64,000 bases of DNA from Geminicoccus harenae (GTDB taxonomy: Bacteria; Pseudomonadota; Alphaproteobacteria; Geminicoccales; Geminicoccaceae): the NCBI RefSeq assembly GCF_019800005.1, contig NZ_JABGCL010000007.1:62001-126000 (forward strand), written 5' to 3'. The notes under the pieces are model-generated. The model had not been told where the DNA came from. It saw nothing but the letters and a program-made list of their open reading frames with translations, and ran no database searches. The position numbers were made by a program, and so were the translations under genes. Below, piece by piece: positions 46,037 to 55,281 of the stretch. Numbering within the stretch: position 1 is the first letter of the stretch; each line of letters begins with the position of its first letter.

Positions 46037-46930
46037 ATGATCTCGCTGAAGGCGGTCCAGGCGTTCGCCGCGATCGTCCGTCATGGCAGCGTCGCCCAGG
46101 CCGCCGCCGAGCTCGGCGTGACCGGCTCGGCGCTGTCGCACCTCCTGCGCGACCTGGAAGCGCGGCTGGGCGTGCCGCTGTTCGACCGGGTCGGCCGGGG
46201 CCTGGTGCCGACCGAGGACGGCAGGCGCCTGGCCGATGCCGTGGTACCGGCGTTCGCCCGGATCGACCAGGCCCTGTCCGACTTCACCCGGCGCCGGGTG
46301 GAGCTCCGGATCAGCACGCTCTCGACCTTCGCCACCGCTTGGCTGATCCCGCGCCTGGAGCGCTTCCAGTCCAAGCATCCCGACATCGAGCTGCTGGTCG
46401 CCACCTCGACCAGGAATGTCGACTTCGACCGCGAGGCGTTCGACTGCGCCATCCGCTACGGCCAGGGCGACTGGCCGAACCTGCAGATGCAGAAGCTCTA
46501 CGACGACGGGCTGGTGCCGGTGGCCAGCCCCGAGCTGGTGGCGCGGACCGGCCTGGAGACGCCGGCGGACCTGGCGAGTGCTAGGCTGCTCCACGCACGG
46601 GCCCGGCGCGGCGACTGGGACGTCTGGCTGGCGGCCGCCGGGGTGGGCGGCGTGGACACCAGCTCCGGGCCGGTGTTCGAGACCCGCGCCCAGGTGGTCC
46701 AGGCGGCGATCGGCCGGCTGGGCGTGATGGTGATCGACCCCTGGCTGGTCGCCGACGAGATCCGCCAGGGCCACCTGACCATGCCGTTCGGCCCGGTGGT
46801 GCCGCTGCCGGCCGCCTACTGGCTGGTCTGGCCGCAGCGGCGCGGCCAGGCGCGGCCGCTCGCCGCCTTTCGTGACTGGCTGACGGAGGAGATCGCCATG
46901 GAACGGGCAAGCTTGGGGCAAGGCACTTGA
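46037..46930 (+). CDS. LysR-family transcriptional regulator (GcvA-like)
   Basis: Regulator of 297 residues. The winged HTH (about 1-60) reads FAAIVRHGSVAQAAAELGVT and SALSHLLRDLEARLGVPLFD. The effector-binding domain (about 90-295) with WLIPRLERFQSKHPDIELLV is GcvA-type. Target genes are probably the divergent methyltransferase gene or the cupin gene that follows, coupled by a TTGA overlap. Confidence 0.88.
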   Translation: MISLKAVQAFAAIVRHGSVAQAAAELGVTGSALSHLLRDLEARLGVPLFDRVGRGLVPTEDGRRLADAVVPAFARIDQALSDFTRRRVELRISTLSTFATAWLIPRLERFQSKHPDIELLVATSTRNVDFDREAFDCAIRYGQGDWPNLQMQKLYDDGLVPVASPELVARTGLETPADLASARLLHARARRGDWDVWLAAAGVGGVDTSSGPVFETRAQVVQAAIGRLGVMVIDPWLVADEIRQGHLTMPFGPVVPLPAAYWLVWPQRRGQARPLAAFRDWLTEEIAMERASLGQGT

Positions 46931-47340
46931 GCACCGCACTCCAACCCGCGGCGATGATCGCCGCCGAGCCGGATACGCTGGCCCCGGACGGCTCGGAGAT
47001 CCGCTTCCTGCCCCAGCTCAAGGGGGGCAGCATGGTCCATTGCCGCGTCCCGGTCGGCGGCACCACCCTGGCCGTGCGCCATCGCACCGTCGAGGAGCTC
47101 TGGTACGTGGTCGGCGGCGTGGGCGAGATCTGGCGCTCCATGGCCGGCGAGGAGCGGGTCGACCATCTGTGCGCCGGCACCGCGGTCACCATCCCGCTGG
47201 GCGCGCATTTCCAGTTCCGTTGCACCGGCGATCAGCCCCTGGACATCGTCATTGTCACCATGCCGCCCTGGCCCAACATGGAGGAGGCGGAGCGGGTGGC
47301 GGACCACTGGCCGGCGGCCGGGGCGACGCCTTCCGGGTGA
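46927..47340 (+). CDS. Cupin domain protein
   Basis: Single-domain cupin of 137 residues, with the metal-site motif [18 protein letters not shown] (His and Glu visible) and the second motif ending [16 protein letters not shown]. It could be a small dioxygenase, isomerase or sensor; the substrate is unknown. The TTG start at 46,927 overlaps the stop of the LysR gene, so the two are translated together. Confidence 0.8.
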   Translation: MSTALQPAAMIAAEPDTLAPDGSEIRFLPQLKGGSMVHCRVPVGGTTLAVRHRTVEELWYVVGGVGEIWRSMAGEERVDHLCAGTAVTIPLGAHFQFRCTGDQPLDIVIVTMPPWPNMEEAERVADHWPAAGATPSG

Positions 47341-47413
47341 GGCCGCAACGCATGTTTGCCCCGATCCGCGCCAGGCGCTAAACGCTGCCACGGCAGATTC
47401 CGGGGGCAATGCG

Positions 47414-48742
47414 TTGCAGCCAGTGCAGGTGATCGGTGGAGGGCTCGCGGGCTCGGAGGCGGCATGGCAGCTTGCCCGGCAGGGCGTGCCGGTGGTGCTG
47501 CACGAGATGCGGCCGGTCGAGACCACGGCGGCGCACCAGAGCGGCCAGTTCGCCGAGCTGGTCTGCTCCAACTCGTTCCGTTCCGACGACCCCATGGGCA
47601 ATGCGGTGGGCCTGCTCCACGAGGAGATGCGCCGGCTGGGCTCTCTCATCATGGCCGAGGGCGACCGGCACAAGCTGCCGGCCGGCGGCGCCCTCGCGGT
47701 CGACCGCGACGCGTTCTCGGCAGCGGTGACAGCCAGGATCGAGGCGGAGCCGCTGATCGAGGTCCGGCGCGGCCTGGTCCCTGCCCTGCCCGAGGCCGGG
47801 CTGACGATCGTGGCGACCGGCCCGCTCACCGCCACGGCACTGGCCGAGGACATCCGCCGCCATACCGGCGAGGACCAGCTCGCCTTCTTCGATGCGATCG
47901 CCCCCATCGTCCACCGCGATTCGATCGATTTCGACGTCGCCTGGTTCCAGTCGCGCTACGACAAGCCGGGTCCGGGCGGCGGCAACGCCGACTACATCAA
48001 CTGCCCCCTCGACGAGGCGCAGTACGAGGCGTTCATCGACGCGCTGCTGGCTGCCGAGAAGGTCGAGTTCCGCGACTGGGAGAAGGCCACGCCCTATTTC
48101 GAGGGCTGCCTGCCGATCGAGGTGATGGCCGAGCGCGGCCGCCGCACCCTGGCGTTCGGGCCGATGAAGCCGGTGGGCCTGACCGACCCGCGCACCGGCA
48201 AGCGCCCCTACGCCGTGGTCCAGCTCCGCCAGGACAATGCGCTGGGCACGTTGTTCAACATGGTGGGCTTCCAGACCAAGCTGCGCCATGGCGAGCAGGC
48301 CCGGGTGCTCCGGATGATCCCCGGCCTGGAGAAGGCGGAGTTCGCCCGGCTGGGCGGCCTCCATCGCAACACTTTCGTCAACGGGCCCAAGCTCCTGGAC
48401 CCGCAGCTCCGGCTCAAATCCCTGCCCCATGTCCGCCTGGCCGGGCAGATCACCGGTTGCGAGGGCTATGTGGAGAGTGCCGCGATCGGCTGGCTCGCCG
48501 GCTATTTCGCTGGTGCCGAGGCCCGCGGCGTGTCGCCGCTGCCCCCGCCGCCGGAATCCGCGCATGGTGCCTTGCTGGCGCACGTGACGGGCGGCGGCAT
48601 GGCCGAGACCTATCAGCCGATGAACGTCAATTTCGGCCTGTTCCCGCCTTTGGAGGGCAAGGTGCGCAAGGACGGCCGCAAGGCGGCGCTGGCGACCCGC
48701 GCGCTGGCCGCGATCGACACATGGAACACAACCGCAAGGTGA
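47414..48742 (+). CDS. trmFO: Methylene-THF:tRNA (uracil-54-C5) methyltransferase TrmFO
   Basis: Folate- and FAD-dependent enzyme that makes m5U54 in the T-loop of tRNA. The 442 residues begin with the FAD motif [16 protein letters not shown] and end with [15 protein letters not shown], both typical. Cys in VCSNSFRSD is also conserved. The TTG at 47,414 has GGGGG seven bases upstream; the alternative GTG nearby would shorten the FAD strand. Confidence 0.94.
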   Translation: MQPVQVIGGGLAGSEAAWQLARQGVPVVLHEMRPVETTAAHQSGQFAELVCSNSFRSDDPMGNAVGLLHEEMRRLGSLIMAEGDRHKLPAGGALAVDRDAFSAAVTARIEAEPLIEVRRGLVPALPEAGLTIVATGPLTATALAEDIRRHTGEDQLAFFDAIAPIVHRDSIDFDVAWFQSRYDKPGPGGGNADYINCPLDEAQYEAFIDALLAAEKVEFRDWEKATPYFEGCLPIEVMAERGRRTLAFGPMKPVGLTDPRTGKRPYAVVQLRQDNALGTLFNMVGFQTKLRHGEQARVLRMIPGLEKAEFARLGGLHRNTFVNGPKLLDPQLRLKSLPHVRLAGQITGCEGYVESAAIGWLAGYFAGAEARGVSPLPPPPESAHGALLAHVTGGGMAETYQPMNVNFGLFPPLEGKVRKDGRKAALATRALAAIDTWNTTAR

Positions 48743-48863
48743 GGAACGCGCGGGCGCTTGTGCGGCGTCGAAAAGCGTCTACGGTGCGGCTCATGCGCGG
48801 CTGGGATGCTCGCCCGGCCCGTAAAAACCCCTCCCGTCATGCGATAGTCGAACCGATAGCCTC

Positions 48864-49574
48864 ATGTCGTCGCGCTCCCAGCCGTTCCAGATCCGCGGCA
48901 GCCTGCAGACGCTCCTGTCCCTGCGGCTCGTCGAGCCGCACGACCCGGAATTCTTCGCCAAGTTCCTGGACAAGATCGCGCACAGCCCGGATTTCTTCCG
49001 CAACGCACCGATCGTGATCGATGCCGCACCCGTGGCGAGCCTGGCGCCGATCGACTTCGCGGAGCTGGTGACGAGGCTGCGCGAGCACCGGATCATCCCG
49101 GTGGGCCTGCAGAACGGCTCGCCCGCGTGGAACGAGGCCGCGATCGCGGCGGGCCTGGCGATCCTGCCTGAGGGGCGCCATGCCGAGCCGGCCCGGGCCA
49201 AGGAAGCCCCGGCCGCCCAGCCCGGCCCGGCCGTGAAGGCGACCTCGCCGGCACTGCTGATCACCGAGCCGGTGCGCGGCGGCCAACAGATCTATGCGCC
49301 CGACGGCGACATCGTGGTGGTGGGCCAGGTCGGCCACGGGGCGGAGCTGATCGCGGGCGGCCATATCCATGTCTACGGCTCGCTGCGCGGCCGGGCGTTC
49401 GCCGGCATCGATGGCGACGAGAGTGCCATGATTTTCTGCGACCAGCTCGATGCCGAGCTCCTGTCGATTGCCGGCATTCACCTGGTCAGCGAGCAGTTCG
49501 ACGAACGGGTTCTGAAAAAGCGCGCCAAGGTGGCGTGCGACGGCGAGAAGCTGGTCGTGACCGCCCTGTCGTGA
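48864..49574 (+). CDS. minC: Septum site-determining protein MinC
   Basis: FtsZ antagonist that blocks septa away from midcell. The 236 residues have the N-terminal FtsZ-interacting domain (about 1-105), an Ala/Pro linker (about 108-125) and the C-terminal beta-helix (about 130-225) with GDIVVVGQVGHGAELIAGG, where MinD binds. It heads minC-minD-minE; a possible promoter (CTTGTG-N17-TACGGT) lies in the 121-base gap after trmFO. Confidence 0.95.
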   Translation: MSSRSQPFQIRGSLQTLLSLRLVEPHDPEFFAKFLDKIAHSPDFFRNAPIVIDAAPVASLAPIDFAELVTRLREHRIIPVGLQNGSPAWNEAAIAAGLAILPEGRHAEPARAKEAPAAQPGPAVKATSPALLITEPVRGGQQIYAPDGDIVVVGQVGHGAELIAGGHIHVYGSLRGRAFAGIDGDESAMIFCDQLDAELLSIAGIHLVSEQFDERVLKKRAKVACDGEKLVVTALS

Positions 49575-49630
49575 CCCAGCGCCAGCCATAGCTGATCCAT
49601 ATCGTGCGATAGTGCCTCCGGGAGGGCCCC

Positions 49631-50446
49631 TTGTCCAAGGTCATCGTCGTCACCTCCGGCAAGGGCGGGGTAGGCAAGACTACCTCGGCCGCCGCGATCG
49701 CGACCGGTCTCGCTATGCGCGGGCACAAGACGGTCGTGATCGACTTCGACGTGGGCCTGCGCAATCTCGACCTGATCATGGGTTGCGAGCGCCGCGTCGT
49801 GTTCGACTTCATCAACGTCATCAATGACGGCGTCCGGCTGAACCAGGCGCTGATCAAGGACAAGCGGGTCGAGAATCTCAGCATCCTGCCGACCTCGCAG
49901 ACCAAGGACAAGGAGGCCCTCAAGCAGGAGGGCGTCCAGAAGGTCCTGGACGAGCTGAAGGGCGAGTTCGACTACATCATCTGCGACAGCCCGGCCGGCA
50001 TCGAGCGTGGGGCGATGATGTCGCTCTACTTCGCCGACGAGGCGATCATCGTGACCAACCCGGAGGTCAGCTCGGTCCGCGACAGCGACCGGATCCTGGG
50101 CATCCTGAACTCGAAGAGCCGCCGCGCCGAACTGGGCCTGGACGCGGTCAAGCAGCATCTCCTGGTCACCCGCTACGACGCCGAGCGGGTCACCAAGGGC
50201 GAGATGCTCAAGCTCGACGACATCGTCGAGATCCTGGCCATCCCGGTGCTTGGCGTCATACCCCAGTGCTCCTCGGTGCTCTCGGCCAGCAATGTCGGCA
50301 TGCCCGTCATCTTGGACGAGAAGTCCAAGGCTTCCGACGCCTACAAGGATGCGGTATCGAGGCTGCTGGGCGAGGAAGTCGACCTGCGGTTCCTCCTGCC
50401 CGAGAAGAAGAGCTTCTTCGAACGTCTGTTCAGGAGGTCGGCATGA
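49631..50446 (+). CDS. minD: Septum site-determining ATPase MinD
   Basis: Membrane-cycling ATPase that recruits MinC. The 271 residues contain the deviant Walker A GKGGVGKTT (about 10-18) and the C-terminal amphipathic helix KKSFFERLFRRSA for membrane binding. The start is TTG at 49,631 with GGGAGGG six bases upstream. The stop overlaps minE. Confidence 0.97.
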   Translation: MSKVIVVTSGKGGVGKTTSAAAIATGLAMRGHKTVVIDFDVGLRNLDLIMGCERRVVFDFINVINDGVRLNQALIKDKRVENLSILPTSQTKDKEALKQEGVQKVLDELKGEFDYIICDSPAGIERGAMMSLYFADEAIIVTNPEVSSVRDSDRILGILNSKSRRAELGLDAVKQHLLVTRYDAERVTKGEMLKLDDIVEILAIPVLGVIPQCSSVLSASNVGMPVILDEKSKASDAYKDAVSRLLGEEVDLRFLLPEKKSFFERLFRRSA

Positions 50447-50736
50447 ATCTGCTCGACCGGTTCTTCGGCCGGCAGCCGAAGAATACGGCTGTGGAAGCCA
50501 AGGACAGGCTGAAGATCCTGCTCGCCCACGAGCGGGTCACCACCAATGCGCCGGATTTCCTGCCGATGATGAAGCAGGAGATCCTGGAGGTGATCCGTAA
50601 ATACATCGCGGTCGACAAGGACCAGGTGAAGGTCCACATGCAGCGACAGCAGGGCGTGTCCGTGCTGGAGCTGGAGGTGGAGCTGCCCCAGGGCCAGGGT
50701 CCTGCCGGCAAGAGCGCCAGCCTCAGCCTCGCCTGA
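50443..50736 (+). CDS. minE: Cell division topological specificity factor MinE
   Basis: Drives MinD oscillation by stimulating its ATPase. The 97 residues start with the membrane-targeting MNLLDRFFGR, then the MinD-contact helix AKDRLKILLAHER and the dimer-forming C-terminal domain. The start overlaps minD (ATGA). Confidence 0.97.
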   Translation: MNLLDRFFGRQPKNTAVEAKDRLKILLAHERVTTNAPDFLPMMKQEILEVIRKYIAVDKDQVKVHMQRQQGVSVLELEVELPQGQGPAGKSASLSLA

Positions 50737-50741
50737 CCGCC

Positions 50742-51929
50742 TCAGTCCGGCTGGAGCGGCACTCCCCGGACGCTGGCGGCGATCAGCCCGTCCAGGAAGT
50801 CCTGGCAGCGGACGAGCTGTGCCTGGGTGATATGCTCGTTCGGCTTGTGCGCGACGCTCATGTCCCCTGGCCCGCACACCAGGGTCGGGATGCCGGCCCG
50901 GGCGATCACCCCGCCATCCGTGCCATAGGCGACCTTGCCGGCAGCCCCCGGCTCGGCCAGCTCCGCCACCAGCCGCCGGAATGGCCCGTCTTGCGCCGGC
51001 GCCAGGCCCGGATAGCCGATCAGCTCGGCAAAGCTTACCGACGCCTCCGGTGCAATCGCCCGCATCCCTGGCAGCATCTGCCGCTCGGCATAATCCTGGA
51101 CCCGCGCCAGCCAGTCGGCAGGACGCTGCCCCGGCAGGGTGCGGAACTCGAAGGCGAACTCGCAGCGCTCGGGGATGATGTTGAGCTGGCCGCCCCCCTC
51201 GATCCGGCCGACCGAGGCGGTGGTGTGCGGCGGGTCGAAGCCTTCCGCGAACGGCCCGGCCTCCCGGCAGCGCCGGTGCAGGCCCTGGATGTGCTGGATC
51301 AGCTCGGCCGCCGCGATCACCGCGTTGACCCCCTGGTGGGTCAGCGCCGAGTGCCCGGCCCGCCCGGTGACGGTGCAGCGCCAGCCGCCCTTGCCCTTGT
51401 GCGCGTCGACCAGGCGCATGCCGGTGGGCTCGCCGACGATGCAGCCGGCCGGCAGGTCGTGCAGCTCGGCGCGCAGCCGCTCGACCAGGGCGGGGGCACC
51501 CTTGCAGCCCAGTTCCTCGTCATAGGAGACCGCCATGTGGATCGGCCAGTGCAAGGCGGCCGCCTGCATGGCCGGGACCTTGGCCAGCACGCAGGCGATG
51601 AAGCCCTTCATGTCGCAGGCCCCCCGGCCGATCAGCCTGCCGTCCTGCTGCACCAGGGTGAACGGGTCGCTGGCCCAGGCCTGGCCCGTCACCGGCACCA
51701 CGTCGGAATGAGCCGAAAGGAGGACGCCCGGCCCGTCCTGGCGCCCCAGCGTGAACAGGAGGTCGGCCTTGGTGCCGGTCGGATCGTAGCCAAGCGACGC
51801 CGGCACCCCCAGCCCGTCCAGCGCGTCCTGGACATGGGTCACCAGGTCGAGGTTCGGGCCGCCCGCCACGGTGGGAAAGCCCACCAGCCGCGCCAGCCAT
51901 TCCTCGGCGCCAGGCCAACTCGCAGACAT
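50742..51929 (-). CDS. argE: Acetylornithine deacetylase
   Basis: M20-family zinc enzyme that releases ornithine from N-acetylornithine in arginine synthesis. The 395 residues hold HSDVVPV (about 78-84), GRGACDMKGF, the catalytic EELGCKG and the dimerisation domain in between. Long enough and close to ArgE of other alphaproteobacteria. It is convergent with minE, only five bases apart. A related function (succinyl-diaminopimelate deacylation) is less likely. Confidence 0.88.
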   Translation of the reverse strand: MSASWPGAEEWLARLVGFPTVAGGPNLDLVTHVQDALDGLGVPASLGYDPTGTKADLLFTLGRQDGPGVLLSAHSDVVPVTGQAWASDPFTLVQQDGRLIGRGACDMKGFIACVLAKVPAMQAAALHWPIHMAVSYDEELGCKGAPALVERLRAELHDLPAGCIVGEPTGMRLVDAHKGKGGWRCTVTGRAGHSALTHQGVNAVIAAAELIQHIQGLHRRCREAGPFAEGFDPPHTTASVGRIEGGGQLNIIPERCEFAFEFRTLPGQRPADWLARVQDYAERQMLPGMRAIAPEASVSFAELIGYPGLAPAQDGPFRRLVAELAEPGAAGKVAYGTDGGVIARAGIPTLVCGPGDMSVAHKPNEHITQAQLVRCQDFLDGLIAASVRGVPLQPD

Positions 51930-52004
51930 GGAACCACCCCCTCGCGGCTCGGCTTGTGCTTCCGGTATAGAGACCGCCCCCGCCGTTCGCCAACCGGAGC
52001 CGCC

Positions 52005-52478
52005 ATGCGCCTGTTCCTGCCGCTGCTGATCGCCCTGCCGCTCATGGCCGCCCCGGCTTTGGCCCAGGAAGAGGTCGGCGAGTTCAGCAACGACTGGACC
52101 GGCAACGGCGTCGTGGTCCAGGCCTTCCCCGACCCGGGCGTGCAGGGCGTGACCTGCCACGTCGCCAGCTTCTCGCGCGGCCTCATCGACCGGATGACCA
52201 AGGGCAACTGGTTCGAGGACCCGTCCAACTCCTCGATCGCCTGCCGCCAGACCGGCCCGATCGTGATCGGCGACATCGAGACCGACGAGGAGGGCGAGGA
52301 CATCTTCAGCGAGCGCCGCAGCCTGATCTTCAAGTCGGTCGCGGTGCGGCGGATCTGGGACCAGAAGAACCAGACCATGGTCTACGTGGTCTATTCCCGG
52401 CAGGTCAAAGACGCCTCGGCCAAGCTCGGCATCTCGACCGTGCCGCTGTTCGGCCAGGACGTGCGCCGCGAGGAGTGA
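52005..52478 (+). CDS. creA: CreA family protein
   Basis: Periplasmic protein of 157 residues with a signal peptide (MRLFLPLLIALPLMAAPALA). The CreA features GVTCHVASFSRGLIDRM and SIACRQTGPI, including two conserved Cys, are clear. Function unknown in all bacteria. CGGAG lies seven bases before the ATG. Confidence 0.9.
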   Translation: MRLFLPLLIALPLMAAPALAQEEVGEFSNDWTGNGVVVQAFPDPGVQGVTCHVASFSRGLIDRMTKGNWFEDPSNSSIACRQTGPIVIGDIETDEEGEDIFSERRSLIFKSVAVRRIWDQKNQTMVYVVYSRQVKDASAKLGISTVPLFGQDVRREE

Positions 52479-52487
52479 ACGGGTCGC

Positions 52488-53297
52488 TCAGACCCTCAGC
52501 CCCTGCAGCACGAGCAGGCGCAGGGCCAGGAGCGGCGGGCGGCCGATCGCGGCGGCGGCGAACGGGTCGTGGTCCAGCCGGTCCAGCATCCGGAGCTGGT
52601 GGCGGGTGATCAGGAGCAAAGGCGTCGCCGGCTCGCCCCGGACTGGCCGGAGGCTGCGCAGCTCGTCCCGCGCCGCCAGCGCCACCACCGCCGCGACCTC
52701 GGCCAGGCCCGGCCCCGGCTTGCCCGCCAGCAGCGCATCGCGGCCGACCCCGTGCTGCCGCAGGAGGTCGTCCGGCAGCATGATCTGGCCGTGCCTCGCC
52801 AGATGGCCGGTGGCGCGCAGGATGCCCACCAGGCCGTAGCCCGTGCCGATCCGCCGGGCACGCTCCCGATCGCCGCCCGCGATCACCGCCAGGTTCTCCT
52901 GCAGCAGCCCGGCCGTGGCCCGGACATGCGCCAGCAGCTCGCCGAGATCGGCCACCGGCCGCTCGTCCAGCTCGCGCTCGCGGGCATCGACCATGGCGAC
53001 CAGGGCCGCGTCGTCCAGTCCCGCCGCCTGGATCAGCGGCAGGGCTTCGGCCACCGGATGCCGGCGCGGCTGGCCCGCCCGCGCCTCCGCGATCGCCTCG
53101 CGCCACCATTCCAGCCGGATGAAGCCGGCCATCGGCTGGGTCACCTGCCCGGGGATCCGGCCGAGCTCCTGGTTCAGCGCCAGCAGGGCCGCCGCCGCCT
53201 GACGCTGGCCGGGCGCGGTCGGTACCAGGCACCAGAACCGGTCGGGGTCGTCGCGATGCAGGTCATGGGTGAGGCTGGCGTCGAGGCCGAGGTTCAA
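52488..53297 (-). CDS. Squalene/phytoene synthase-like protein, probably non-catalytic
   Basis: Protein of 269 residues with the all-helical isoprenoid-synthase fold (FIRLEWWREAIAEARAG, TGYGLVGILRATGHLARHGQ). The Asp-rich DxxxD motifs needed for catalysis are not visible; the place of NIxRDxxED reads ILRATGHLA. This matches the branch that includes the mitochondrial complex-I assembly factor NDUFAF6. The start TTG at 53,295-53,297 is set by AAGGAG seven bases before it; the ATG far upstream would add unrelated residues. It usually lies close to secDF in alphaproteobacteria. Confidence 0.8.
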   Translation of the reverse strand: MNLGLDASLTHDLHRDDPDRFWCLVPTAPGQRQAAAALLALNQELGRIPGQVTQPMAGFIRLEWWREAIAEARAGQPRRHPVAEALPLIQAAGLDDAALVAMVDARERELDERPVADLGELLAHVRATAGLLQENLAVIAGGDRERARRIGTGYGLVGILRATGHLARHGQIMLPDDLLRQHGVGRDALLAGKPGPGLAEVAAVVALAARDELRSLRPVRGEPATPLLLITRHQLRMLDRLDHDPFAAAAIGRPPLLALRLLVLQGLRV

Positions 53298-53459
53298 CCG
53301 GGATCTCCTTGCCGGTTGTCCGGCGGGCCGGCCCTCAACTGGCGCGTGCCCACGGAACCCGCAAGGGTCGCGACATCTTTCCACACTGTCGACTCGCCCC
53401 TATGTAGCGGAGGCGAGACGAGCGTGGCTTGCCACGCCTCCACGTCGAGGGAAATTCCG

Positions 53460-54065
53460 ATGGCCTTCACCCTACCCGAGCTGCCCTACGCGCATGATGC
53501 GCTCGCCCCCTACATGGGCGAGGAGACGCTGCAGCTCCACCACGGCAAGCATCACCAGACCTACGTCACCAACCTGAACAACCTGATCGCCGGTACCGAT
53601 CTGGAGAACAAGTCGCTGGAAGAGATCGTGGTGATCTCCTCCAAGGACCCGACCAAGGCGGGTATCTTCAACAACGCCGGCCAGCACTGGAACCACAACC
53701 TGTTCTGGCGGACGATGAAGAAGGGCGGCGGCGGCAAGCCGGGCGGCGAGTTGCTCAAGCGCATCGAGCATGATTTCGGCGGGTACGAGACCTTCGCCGA
53801 GCAGTTCAAGCAGGCGGGCGTCACCCAGTTCGGCTCCGGCTGGGCCTGGCTGTCCCTGGATGGCGACAAGCTCAAGGTCTCCAAGACCCCGAACGGCTCC
53901 AACCCGCTGGTGGACGGCGCCACCCCGATCCTGGGCGTGGACGTGTGGGAGCACGCCTACTACCTCGACTATCGTAACCGCCGCCCCGACTACCTCGCGG
54001 CCTTCCTGAACCACCTGGTGGACTGGGAAGCGGTCGAGGCCGAGCTGGCCAAGGCTTCCGCCTGA
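53460..54065 (+). CDS. sodB: Superoxide dismutase (Fe/Mn family)
   Basis: Cytoplasmic enzyme that converts superoxide to peroxide and oxygen. The 201 residues carry the metal ligands His27, His in NAGQHWNHNLFW, and the DVWEHAYYLDY motif. GGAGWGW-like GSGWAWLSLDG and Gln/Gly pattern near GVTQFGSGWAW suggest iron type. The 160-base upstream gap probably contains its promoter. A GC-rich hairpin follows the stop. Confidence 0.96.
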   Translation: MAFTLPELPYAHDALAPYMGEETLQLHHGKHHQTYVTNLNNLIAGTDLENKSLEEIVVISSKDPTKAGIFNNAGQHWNHNLFWRTMKKGGGGKPGGELLKRIEHDFGGYETFAEQFKQAGVTQFGSGWAWLSLDGDKLKVSKTPNGSNPLVDGATPILGVDVWEHAYYLDYRNRRPDYLAAFLNHLVDWEAVEAELAKASA

Positions 54066-54075
54066 CCTGATCTCA

Positions 54076-54102
54076 CCTGCCGGCGGTCACGCCGCCGGCA
54101 GG
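54076..54102. terminator. Hairpin at the sodB / aminotransferase junction
   Basis: CCTGCCGGCGG and CCGCCGGCAGG pair perfectly over 11 positions around TCACG; the loop includes the stop codon of the minus-strand aminotransferase. No T-run exists, so termination may be weak or factor-dependent. Confidence 0.45.
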
Positions 54103-55274
54103 CTCCGGCACAGCTCGACCAGGCGGTCGACCTCGTCCTCGGTGTTGTAGTAGTGCGGCGAGGCCCGCACGAGCGGCGGCAGGCCGCGCGCCTCGGCATC
54201 CAGCAGCGTGCTGGCCGGCCCCGACACGCCGATCACGATCCCGGCTTCTGCCGCACGGGCGACCACCTGCTCGGCCGGGACACCGTCCAGGGTGAAGCTG
54301 ACGATGGCGCCCGGCGAGCGGCCGAGATCGCGCAGCGTCACCCCCCTCACCTCGCCCAAGCCTTCCCGCAGCCGTCCGGCCAGCAGCCGGCAGCGCGCCA
54401 TGATCGGGTCCAGCCCGATCTCCAGCGCATAGCTCACCGCCGCACCCAGCCCCAGCCGGGCTGCGTAGTTGTTCTCCCAGGTCTCGAAGCGGCGCGCGTC
54501 GTCGCGCAGGCGGTATTCGTCCCGCCCGACCCAGGGCGCTGCGAAATGGTCGATCATCGGCGGCTCGAGCCGGTCCAGGAGTGCCTTCCGGACATAAAGG
54601 AAGCCGGTGCCGCGCGGCCCGCGCAGGAACTTGCGGCCGGTGGCCGAGAGCAGGTCGCAGCCCAGTGCTGCGACATCGACCGGCATCTGGCCCACCGCCT
54701 GACAGGCATCCATCAGATAGGGGATGCCATGGGCCCGTGCGACCCTGCCGATGGCTTCCGCCGGGTTGGTCAGCCCGCCATTGGTGGGCACCCAGGTGAC
54801 CGCGATCAGCCTGACCCGGTCATCGATCATCCGCTCCAGCGCCACGACGTCGAGCTCGCCCGCCCCATCGCTCGGCACCACCTCGATCAAGGCACCGGTG
54901 CGCCTGGCGACCTGCAGGAACGCCACGTAGTTGGCCGCATACTCGGCCTGGGCGGTCAGGATGCGGTCGCCTGGACGAAAGTCGTGGGCCAGAGCGTAGA
55001 AGCCCATCTGCCAGGCGACGGTGGCATTCTCGGTAAGGGCGATCTCCGCAGGCGACGCACCCAGCAGGGTCGCCACCTGCCCGTAGACCTGATCCAGCGC
55101 CCCGGCCTGCGCGTCGGCCGCGGCATAGCCACCGATCTCCGCCTCCAGCTCCAGATGCTCCCGCACCGCCCGGACCACCGGGACCGGCATCAGGGCCGAG
55201 CCGGCATTGTGCAGGAAGGCCCGCCGTGCCGCGGCCGGCGTGTCGGCGCGCACCCGCTGGAGGTCCAGGCCCAT
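54087..55274 (-). CDS. Class V aminotransferase (cysteine-desulfurase-like)
   Basis: PLP enzyme of 395 residues. The PLP lysine is in SATGRKFLRGPRGTGFLYV (about 205-223), with DACQAVGQMPVDV just before and TENATVAWQMGF early in the chain. It resembles EgtE-like or isopenicillin-epimerase-like class V enzymes more than IscS: the active-site Cys loop is not visible. The substrate is unknown. It lies eight bases after the Mth938 gene on the same strand. Confidence 0.82.
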   Translation of the reverse strand: MGLDLQRVRADTPAAARRAFLHNAGSALMPVPVVRAVREHLELEAEIGGYAAADAQAGALDQVYGQVATLLGASPAEIALTENATVAWQMGFYALAHDFRPGDRILTAQAEYAANYVAFLQVARRTGALIEVVPSDGAGELDVVALERMIDDRVRLIAVTWVPTNGGLTNPAEAIGRVARAHGIPYLMDACQAVGQMPVDVAALGCDLLSATGRKFLRGPRGTGFLYVRKALLDRLEPPMIDHFAAPWVGRDEYRLRDDARRFETWENNYAARLGLGAAVSYALEIGLDPIMARCRLLAGRLREGLGEVRGVTLRDLGRSPGAIVSFTLDGVPAEQVVARAAEAGIVIGVSGPASTLLDAEARGLPPLVRASPHYYNTEDEVDRLVELCRSLPAA

Positions 55275-55281
55275 GGGAGGC

